Origin: an uncultured delta proteobacterium
GTDB lineage: Bacteria; Desulfobacterota; WTBG01; CAIYCZ01
Length of the DNA stretch: 6,408 nt
NCBI GenBank assembly: GCA_903924805.1
Contig: CAIYCZ010000323.1
Location: 1 to 6,408, forward strand
Reading direction: 5' to 3'
In this document: piece by piece, positions 1 to 6,056 of the stretch
Position numbering within the stretch: position 1 is the first letter of the stretch
How the letters are laid out: the number at the start of each line of letters is the position of its first letter
Notes under the pieces: generated by a model
Told to the model about the DNA's origin: nothing
Databases searched by the model: none
What the model saw: only the letters and a program-made list of their open reading frames with translations
Position numbers and translations under genes: made by a program

Positions 1-443
1 ACACGGGTAAAATCAACGCATATAATGAGATTAATGCAGTTGACATAGTTGAAACGTTTACCCTGTTCGGCGATCCGGCAACAATGCTCAACGTACCATC
101 ACTTTTGTCGTCAATAAAATTACTGAAACCGCAAAACAATGCTGTGCTACCCAGAAGCAGTCGCTACACGTTTACCTGGGATGATACGGAGCACAATAGC
201 GTAAAGTACAAGATGCAGTTTTCGCCGGATCAGACCTTCCCTGAAAGCAGCACAATAATAGCGCCTTTATACGAATCAAATTATATCACCGGAGCAGAGT
301 ACACCCCTAATATATTTATATGGACACTACTGAAACTGATGGGCATCAGAAACGAAAAGATTTACTGGCGTGTTGCTGGGTATGATGACAGCAATACGCT
401 TATTGAATACTCACTGTCTCGTTCCTTTGCATTTGAGAAATGA
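1..443 (+). CDS. C-terminal end of a C25 (gingipain-like) cysteine peptidase, 5' truncated
   Basis: The reading frame is open from base 3 to the TGA at 441-443, so the gene starts outside the window; the first in-frame ATG at 84 is internal. The first residues read VDIVETFTLFGDPATML. This matches the motif that closes the caspase-like catalytic domain of peptidase family C25 (typically 'YTLFGDPALRL'). The remaining ~110 residues look like an all-beta, fibronectin-III-like domain: 'LLKPQNNAVLP', then 'YTFTWDD', then 'IYWRVAGYDDSNTLIEYS'. The catalytic His and Cys would lie upstream and cannot be checked. C25 proteins are normally exported and act on or outside the outer membrane; export cannot be seen in this fragment. 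The stop overlaps the start of the next gene by 4 bases (ATGA), so the two are probably cotranslated. The family call rests mainly on one short motif. Confidence 0.75.
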   Translation, partial: TGKINAYNEINAVDIVETFTLFGDPATMLNVPSLLSSIKLLKPQNNAVLPRSSRYTFTWDDTEHNSVKYKMQFSPDQTFPESSTIIAPLYESNYITGAEYTPNIFIWTLLKLMGIRNEKIYWRVAGYDDSNTLIEYSLSRSFAFEK

Positions 444-985
444 GAGATCTGCAGGATATTAAAGGCCAGTTTATAGATTTGTGGAAGGAAAGTGGAAAGG
501 AAAAGGTGTTCAAAATTAGGGGAACGAGCATGCAGCCCCTTATACGGGAGAGTGATACGATCAGCGTGCGGCCGATTCTCAATGCTGCTGACTTAAGGAT
601 AGGAGATATCGCAGTTTTTAAAGGCACGACAGGGATCGTTGCCCACAGGATAGTTGGCAAATTTAAGATAGACAACGCATGCTATCTCAGAGAGAAAGGC
701 GATTATAAACAAGCACCGACCGTCGTCCCTGCAGAACTGATTATAGGGAAAGTAGTAAAGATTTACCGGCCAGACGATACGATTAACCTATCCAGTAGCC
801 TCTGGTATATAATCAATAGTGTAGTGGGCCATTACTGGCAGGCTTTGTTTGTCATCCTTGACCTGGTATCTGCAATAAAAACGAAACGTTTGGGGACAAC
901 AAGAATTCCCTTAATAACAGCAGCCTATTTAAAACTCACCAGATTACTTATCCAGCTTCCCACCATTATTTTTCGCAGAAAGTAA
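440..985 (+). CDS. S26-family signal peptidase-like protein (SipW/ER-type)
   Basis: A 181-residue protein whose ATG lies in the ATGA overlap with the C25 peptidase gene, which suggests translational coupling; no strong Shine-Dalgarno is visible. The N-terminal half has the S24/S26 fold signature: RGTSMQPLI (residues 27-35) with the presumed nucleophile Ser30, 'RIGDIAVF' (53-60), and VAHRIVG (67-73). His69 stands where bacterial type I signal peptidases have the catalytic Lys, as in SipW and eukaryotic/archaeal enzymes. A 'REKGD' segment follows, corresponding to the conserved 'KGD' box. There is no N-terminal membrane anchor. The C-terminal third has two moderately hydrophobic stretches (about 119-142 and 155-176) that may be membrane-associated. 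It may process an exported substrate linked to the adjacent peptidase; that is inference. An S24-type (LexA-like) self-cleaving protein is less likely because there is no DNA-binding domain. Confidence 0.8.
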   Translation: MRDLQDIKGQFIDLWKESGKEKVFKIRGTSMQPLIRESDTISVRPILNAADLRIGDIAVFKGTTGIVAHRIVGKFKIDNACYLREKGDYKQAPTVVPAELIIGKVVKIYRPDDTINLSSSLWYIINSVVGHYWQALFVILDLVSAIKTKRLGTTRIPLITAAYLKLTRLLIQLPTIIFRRK

Positions 986-1218
986 CCGCTGAACATCCGG
1001 TCCGCATTTTTTTGCAGTTCGGTAATATTCAACACCTCATTAATCCGGTTGTCTTTTTCAGAGGATGAAAGGTTATTTAATGTAGCAAAAAAAACAAGGT
1101 TCTGCCGTCCCGTTAACCGCCAGCTGCGTTCCCCTCTGTCACTTACAACAAGCCCGATAGCACTCTGAACATTTTGGGGATGAAGTACGCCGTCATAACC
1201 ATTCACATTAGGCTCCAT
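985..1218 (-). pseudogene. Internal fragment of an ABC-2 type transporter ATP-binding protein
   Basis: The minus-strand frame opening at ATG 1216-1218 encodes an unmistakable piece of an ABC ATPase: 'NGYDGVLHP', 'SAIGLVVSD', then 'WRLTGRQNLVFFATLNNL', and finally 'ELQKNADRMFSGY'. This is the stretch from the end of the first beta-sheet region through the Q-loop region to just before the LSGGQ-like signature. Missing are the Walker A region (about 40 residues expected upstream, with no GxxGxGKT in any frame of 1219-1421), and the signature, Walker B and H-loop downstream. Similarity stops around residue 79, at the stop codon of the convergent S26 gene; the frame runs on as unrelated sequence to a stop at 925. 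An in-frame TGA lies just upstream of the ATG. The product could not be a working ATPase. The preserved frame suggests fairly recent truncation by deletion at both ends. No matching permease is in view. Confidence 0.72.
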
Positions 1219-1421
1219 GTTTCAGATAGTATCTTTCTGCTGGCACTGCATGCAATAATTTTATGAAGATTTATCGCTGCTTGACTGTATTATAAAATAT
1301 TATTTGGATTTCAAGTAAAATAATAGTACTATTTAGCAGTTAGTATATTACTCCGGTATGTGGTTTCACAATACATAGCGATTATATACCGACTGAACCA
1401 ATCACTTTTTTTACATTACCT
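1219..1421. promoter_or_regulatory. AT-rich leader of ntrY with dyad symmetries and a weak promoter candidate
   Basis: This noncoding spacer probably holds the ntrY promoter. It contains a perfect 12-bp palindrome AATAGTACTATT at 1322-1333. A second dyad, AGTA-TAT-TACT (1342-1352), uses the same AGTA/TACT arms and is centred about 19.5 bp further on. A third, imperfect dyad around TGTG-GTTT-CACA lies at 1359-1370. A weak sigma70-like pair, TTGGAT (1304-1309) and TACTAT (1327-1332) with 17-bp spacing, would place the -10 box inside the first palindrome, an arrangement typical of an operator. The hexamer matches are only 3/6 and 4/6, so the promoter call is tentative; the dyads are directly visible. 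Confidence 0.3.
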
Positions 1422-3719
1422 ATGAGCGAAAACACCGCAGCAATGAGTAGCAAGTCAAGCAGCATGAACGAGCAGATAAAGGAAAGGAAACGGCGCAAAA
1501 GAGAACGAGCCATCATTTTAATCGTGGTCGTGCTTGTATTCCTATTAACCTTGCTGTTGACATACCTCTCCAACCTCAAGGGCGATACCCTGCTGCTGCA
1601 AAACGTTATGGTTTTCGGCCTCATTAATATCAATGCCATCCTGTTGCTGCTCCTTATCTTTCTGGTAGTCAGAAACGTGGTAAAATTATTTTTTGAGCGT
1701 AAACGCGGAATACTTGGTTCTAAGCTCAGAACCAAACTGGTGCTTTCGTTTGTCAGCCTTTCACTTATTCCGACACTGCTTCTTTTCTGGGTTGCTATAG
1801 GATTCATAACAAATACTATTGAAAACTGGTTCAGTTTTGAGGTTGAGAGCTCACTTGAGGAATCACTGAGTGTGACCCAGGTACATTATAGACGGGCCGC
1901 CGAATACGCTGTCCATTTTGCCAAGCAGTTGAGCACGCGTATAACAGATGACGAATTACTTAAAAAAGATAAGATAGATGACCTTAAACAGATGGTTGCC
2001 AGAAAACAGAATGAATACAATCTTTCTATGATAGATATATTTTCTCGATCCGGTAAAAAACTGTTTGGTGTATCAGACCCTAAGATTTCCGAACTCAATT
2101 ATGTGGAGACCGAGTCTGACTTGCTGGAGCAGGTATTCAGCGGCAAGGACATAACACGGATTCAACCGGTGGGTGAGGGTGATATTATACGTGGTATTGT
2201 ACCCGTCTTCTCTTCCGGAACGACACCGGAAGTTACCGGTGTCGTGGTGGTGAGTTATTATGTTCCCCGGAGCCTTGTTTCACGGGTAGAGAAAATATCC
2301 TCCGCATTTCAGGAATACAAGCAGATGAAACTGTATAAAGCTCCCATAAAATTAATTTACGTCATAATGCTTTCTGTCGTTACCCTGCTCATAATATTTT
2401 CTGCAACCTGGTTTGGATTTCATCTGTCAAAGATTATTTCTGTTCCCATAGGGTCACTTGCAGAAGCTACGGAAAAGATTGCCCAAGGCAATCTTGATTT
2501 TCAGATCGAAGCTACTACAGATGATGAGATCGGCAGCCTGGTCAGGTCGTTTAACAAAATGACCACGGATCTGAAAATCAGCAAGGAACAGATTGAGTCT
2601 ACAAATATAGATCTCAGGGAAACCAACAGGGAGATGGACCAGCGCCGGAAGTACATGGAAATCGTTCTCAACAATGTGGCAGCAGGGGTTTTTTCTATAG
2701 ATCGTGACGGCATTGTTACCACCTTCAATAAATCAGCAGAAAAAATGCTTAACATATCTTTTAAGGATGCCATCTCTAAGCCCTATGAGAGCGTTTTATC
2801 GTCAAAGCCGTTAGCCGGTCTGCTTCACTGCATATATGACATTAAGCGCTCAGGACTGGGAACCGTGGTGAAACAGGTGAGCCTCCCGTTCCAGCAGCAA
2901 ACAACCTATCTACTGGTGAGGTCAACTATACTGCGGGATGAGGCGGGAGATTATATGGGGGTTGTAGTGGTTGCCGAGGACGTCACCCAGTTGCAGCAGG
3001 CCCAGCGCGCTTATGCATGGCGGGAGGTTGCGCGGCGGATAGCCCATGAAGTAAAAAATCCGCTGACCCCCATCAAGCTCTCAGCGCAGCGGTTGCGCAA
3101 AAAGTTCCTGTCGCAGATGCCCCATGATGAAAAGATATTTGATGAATGTACACGCACTATTATAAACCAGGTTGATGAGTTAAAGGCTCTGGTAAACGAA
3201 TTCTCAAATTTTGCCAGAATGCCGGCAACCAATCCACGGCCCAATGATATAAACCAGATTATCGAAGAAACAGTTATGCTGTACCGTGAGGCACATAAAA
3301 ACATAACATTTGATTTTGAAAAAGATGCTGCTGTGCCGCGGCTCAACCTTGACCGGGATCAGATAAAGCGCACCATGATCAATCTGCTTGACAATGCGAT
3401 CCACTCAATAGAAAATGTTGGATGTATCAGCATAAAAACCTCATATAACAAGACACTGGAAATGGTTACCATTGAGGTTGCCGATACCGGCTGCGGTGTT
3501 CCGCCTGACTTGAAGCATCGGCTGTTCGAGCCCTACTTTTCCACTAAAAAGGGCGGCACTGGCCTGGGCCTGGCAATTGTCAATTCAATCATCTCCGACC
3601 ACAACGGATATATCAGGGTGCGCGATAATGAGCCGAAGGGCACGCGTTTTATTATCGAGCTGCCTGCTGAACTGGACGAAGCATTCACCGGCGCACCGCA
3701 TGAATACTTTCAGGCATAA
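1422..3719 (+). CDS. ntrY: NtrY-type membrane sensor histidine kinase
   Basis: A 765-residue sensor kinase, the usual size for NtrY. After a Ser- and Lys/Arg-rich cytoplasmic start come three membrane helices (about 30-49, 62-83, 106-130), an extracytoplasmic region (about 131-308) and a fourth helix (311-334). A HAMP linker (~330-390) and a PAS domain (~411-525) follow. The kinase core has H-box RRIAHEVKNPLTP with phosphoacceptor His542, N-box NLLDNA (654-659), G1 DTGCG (688-692), an F-box near 'FEPYF' and G2 GGTGLGL (711-717). All key catalytic residues are present. It should autophosphorylate and pass phosphate to the receiver domain encoded 63 bases downstream. In characterised bacteria NtrY responds to nitrogen, redox or envelope conditions; the ligand here is unknown. 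No Shine-Dalgarno is evident before ATG 1422. ATGs at 1443 and 1464 are alternatives; a stop at 1341 and the lack of upstream start codons rule out a longer form. Confidence 0.93.
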   Translation: MSENTAAMSSKSSSMNEQIKERKRRKRERAIILIVVVLVFLLTLLLTYLSNLKGDTLLLQNVMVFGLININAILLLLLIFLVVRNVVKLFFERKRGILGSKLRTKLVLSFVSLSLIPTLLLFWVAIGFITNTIENWFSFEVESSLEESLSVTQVHYRRAAEYAVHFAKQLSTRITDDELLKKDKIDDLKQMVARKQNEYNLSMIDIFSRSGKKLFGVSDPKISELNYVETESDLLEQVFSGKDITRIQPVGEGDIIRGIVPVFSSGTTPEVTGVVVVSYYVPRSLVSRVEKISSAFQEYKQMKLYKAPIKLIYVIMLSVVTLLIIFSATWFGFHLSKIISVPIGSLAEATEKIAQGNLDFQIEATTDDEIGSLVRSFNKMTTDLKISKEQIESTNIDLRETNREMDQRRKYMEIVLNNVAAGVFSIDRDGIVTTFNKSAEKMLNISFKDAISKPYESVLSSKPLAGLLHCIYDIKRSGLGTVVKQVSLPFQQQTTYLLVRSTILRDEAGDYMGVVVVAEDVTQLQQAQRAYAWREVARRIAHEVKNPLTPIKLSAQRLRKKFLSQMPHDEKIFDECTRTIINQVDELKALVNEFSNFARMPATNPRPNDINQIIEETVMLYREAHKNITFDFEKDAAVPRLNLDRDQIKRTMINLLDNAIHSIENVGCISIKTSYNKTLEMVTIEVADTGCGVPPDLKHRLFEPYFSTKKGGTGLGLAIVNSIISDHNGYIRVRDNEPKGTRFIIELPAELDEAFTGAPHEYFQA

Positions 3720-3767
3720 TATAATTGCCTTTTATTGAATTGTGTGCGGACAACCGCTGCACCGGTC

Positions 3768-3785
3768 AAAAGGATAGAGATTGTG
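3768..3785 (+). promoter_or_regulatory. Ribosome binding site that sets a GTG start for the ntrX-lpxC fusion
   Basis: AAAAGGA at 3768-3774 lies 8 bases before GTG 3783-3785. The receiver domain begins immediately after that GTG (VKKPTVLLIDDEE). The longer in-frame possibility, TTG 3735, has no Shine-Dalgarno and would add 16 unremarkable residues ahead of the domain. Confidence 0.65.
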
Positions 3786-5972
3786 AAAAAACCAACGGTA
3801 CTTCTCATTGATGACGAGGAATCAATCAGAAAATCACTGGGCGGGAGCCTGGAGGATGAAGGATATGCGCTGGTAACTGCACAGGACGGAGCCAGCGCAC
3901 TGGACATAATCAAAACCCAGCCGGTGGATATTGTGTTTCTTGATATCTGGCTACCCGGCATGGATGGTCTGGAAACGCTGAAAGCAATTAAAGATTATAA
4001 CCCCTTGCTGGAAGTGATTATTATGACCGGACACGGGACAGTAAATACTGCCGTCCAGGCGATTAAGATGGGTGCCTTTGAGTTTCTGGAAAAACCGTTC
4101 TCGCTTGATACCATTATTGAGATAATCAGAAAGGTGCAGGAAAAGCGCCAAATCACTCTGCAGACCATGCGCTATAGCAAATCAATAAGGCCCGACAACA
4201 GGGATGTTCTGGTTGGTGAAAGCCAGGTAATAGCCCACGTAAGAGAGATGCTAAGCCAGTTTGACAGCACCGATGATAATGTTCTTATCCAGGGTGAAAG
4301 CGGTACCGGCAAAGAGCTTGTCGCGCGACTTATTCACTATGCCTCGCGACACACATACCGGCCGCTCATAAAATTCAACTGTGTGGATTTCAATCAGGAT
4401 GAGATTGAACGGGAGCTGTTTGGCTATCATGATGATACGCATCCAGCATTAAACAAAGACGGCATACTGAATACCACTTCCGGAGGGGCACTGTTTATAA
4501 GCGCCATAGATGTATTGCAGTCAGCAATCCAGAAACGGCTTGCCCAGCATTTGAAAGCCTCTGGTCAACAGCACCAGCGGCTGCGGGTGTTTGCCTCTTC
4601 AATTAAAGACCTGCGTGAGGAGCTGAAACAACGGCAGATGTCTGAGGAGCTGTTTTCCTGCTTTAATCCTGAAATCATATGCATGCCGCCGCTCAGGAAG
4701 AGGGGCGGTGATATAGCCCTGCTGCTCAGGCATTTCCTGACCTATTATTGCGAAGAGCATGGCCAGAAGGACAAGATGATTGAGGATGAAGCGCTTGAAA
4801 TCCTGACCCAGTATGACTGGCCGGGAAATGTGAAGGAGCTGAAGAACATGGTAGAAAAGATTGTGGTTTCAATGCCCACCACCAGCATTACCGTAAATGA
4901 TATTCCGCGCTCTGTGCGCAGCGATAGGGAAAGCGGTATAGAAAAATACTATGTTCGCTATAATTCGCTCAATGAAGCTGAGGATGCATGGAAAAAAGAT
5001 TATATACTATATCACCTGCGTCGGAATAACCGCAATATTGCTGAAACGGCAAAATATCTCCAGATAGATGAAGTGACACTGCTCGACTATATCAAGCGTT
5101 ATGGCATCGTACTGGTAAGCGGTAAAAAGGCCTATCATCATGCGCAGCGCACTCTTAAACGGAGCATGGTGCTCAGCGGCAGGGGGCTCCATTCAGGCAT
5201 CAAGACCGGTCTCATAATCTCCCCGCTGCCCCCCAACAGCGGCATACTGTTTGGCAACATTTCAGACGGGGAAACTATCCCGGCCCATGTTGATTTTATC
5301 GAATCAACTGAATATGCCACATCCCTTAAAAAGGGTACCTCGCGGGCAAGCACCATTGAGCATTTCCTTGCAGTACTCCATGCCTACCGAATAACCAACC
5401 TGCTGATAAAAATAAACAATGAAGTACCGATAATGGATGGCTCAGCCGTTGATTTCTGCCAGCTCATTGAGGATGCCGAGATTGAGGAGCAGGATGCAAC
5501 CATAGAGGAAATCGTGATTTCTGAACGATACACCGTCGGCGAGGTTGACAGTGATAAAAAGTATATGATTATTGAGCCTTCTGAGCGATTTATCATACAC
5601 TATACACTTAACTACCCGCGTCCGGTCGGGCGGCAAGAATATACCTTCATGCTCGATAACGAGCAGGCTTTTAAGCAGGAAATCGCTCCGGCGCGCACCT
5701 TCGGATTTTTAAAGGATATTGAAGCCCTTGAAAAAAAGGGGCTGGCAAGCGGCGGTCGCTTGAACAACTTTATTCTGATTGACGATGAAAAAATCATTAA
5801 TACAGAACTGAGGTTCCCTGATGAATTTGTCCGCCACAAAATACTTGATCTGATGGGTGATCTCTATTTGCTGGGCCGTCCTATCAGGGGGAAAATTACT
5901 GCCAATATGACGGGGCATACCCATAACTGCTCTATGCTTCGTCTTCTCCGCGAAAACATTCAGATCAATTAA
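3783..5972 (+). CDS. lpxC: NtrX-type response regulator fused to LpxC deacetylase
   Basis: A 729-residue protein from GTG 3783. Residues 4-125 form a receiver domain with intact acidic pocket (Asp10, Asp11), phosphoacceptor Asp54 in 'FLDIWLPGMDG' (wording typical of NtrX), Thr82 and Lys104. Residues ~140-375 are a sigma54-type AAA+ module. Walker A (171-178, Lys177) is intact, but Walker B, the GAFTGA loop, sensor I and both arginine fingers are lost. Residues ~396-442 are a Fis-like HTH with an unusual recognition helix. Residues 455-729 are a full-length LpxC, from 'QRTLKRS' and 'GRGLHSG' through Glu526-His527 (STIEH), 'PIMDGSA', 'ARTFGF' (637-642), zinc ligands His685 and Asp689 (DEFVRHKILD), to His712. 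LpxC is the zinc deacetylase of UDP-3-O-acyl-GlcNAc, the committed step of lipid A synthesis in the cytoplasm. All catalytic residues match the E. coli enzyme. No usable internal start precedes the LpxC part, so it is made as one chain, probably phosphorylated by the upstream NtrY. Confidence 0.93.
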   Translation: MKKPTVLLIDDEESIRKSLGGSLEDEGYALVTAQDGASALDIIKTQPVDIVFLDIWLPGMDGLETLKAIKDYNPLLEVIIMTGHGTVNTAVQAIKMGAFEFLEKPFSLDTIIEIIRKVQEKRQITLQTMRYSKSIRPDNRDVLVGESQVIAHVREMLSQFDSTDDNVLIQGESGTGKELVARLIHYASRHTYRPLIKFNCVDFNQDEIERELFGYHDDTHPALNKDGILNTTSGGALFISAIDVLQSAIQKRLAQHLKASGQQHQRLRVFASSIKDLREELKQRQMSEELFSCFNPEIICMPPLRKRGGDIALLLRHFLTYYCEEHGQKDKMIEDEALEILTQYDWPGNVKELKNMVEKIVVSMPTTSITVNDIPRSVRSDRESGIEKYYVRYNSLNEAEDAWKKDYILYHLRRNNRNIAETAKYLQIDEVTLLDYIKRYGIVLVSGKKAYHHAQRTLKRSMVLSGRGLHSGIKTGLIISPLPPNSGILFGNISDGETIPAHVDFIESTEYATSLKKGTSRASTIEHFLAVLHAYRITNLLIKINNEVPIMDGSAVDFCQLIEDAEIEEQDATIEEIVISERYTVGEVDSDKKYMIIEPSERFIIHYTLNYPRPVGRQEYTFMLDNEQAFKQEIAPARTFGFLKDIEALEKKGLASGGRLNNFILIDDEKIINTELRFPDEFVRHKILDLMGDLYLLGRPIRGKITANMTGHTHNCSMLRLLRENIQIN

Positions 5973-6056
5973 AAAACAAGTATCTGCCCTCGCGAAAATC
6001 TAATTCTTTATTATTTCCTGAAATCTGACAGTATACTGGTAAACCACAGGTGTGCT

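Noticed and set aside
1241..1256. Sigma54-like promoter upstream of ntrY (TGGCAC followed by TGCAT and GCAAT)
   Set aside because: TGGCAC is a perfect -24 element, but the GC of the would-be -12 element is two bases too close. Sigma54 promoters do not tolerate that spacing change.
1281..1298. TTGACT with TATAAAAT as a sigma70 promoter for ntrY
   Set aside because: Only about 6 bases separate the -35-like and -10-like elements, far short of the required 16-18.
3735..3782. TTG 3735 as the start of the ntrX-lpxC gene
   Set aside because: There is no Shine-Dalgarno, and the added 16 residues lie outside any domain. GTG 3783 has AAAAGGA 8 bases upstream and begins right at the receiver domain.
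4413..4530. Frameshift or sequencing error as the cause of the missing GAFTGA and Walker B residues
   Set aside because: Family landmarks on both sides (ELFG before, GGALF within, PPLRKR after) stay in the same frame with normal spacing, so the changes are substitutions.
400..5924. Minus-strand ORFs of 60-140 codons across the S26, ntrY and fusion genes
   Set aside because: They lie opposite strongly conserved coding sequence and show no recognisable domains. Only the 925-1218 frame has real family similarity.
5950..5998. Direct repeat CGCGAAAA at the end of the fusion gene and in the following spacer, considered as a terminator or regulatory repeat
   Set aside because: The copies are only 8 bases, do not form a hairpin, and lack a following T-run. 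I see no convincing terminator in 5973-6056.
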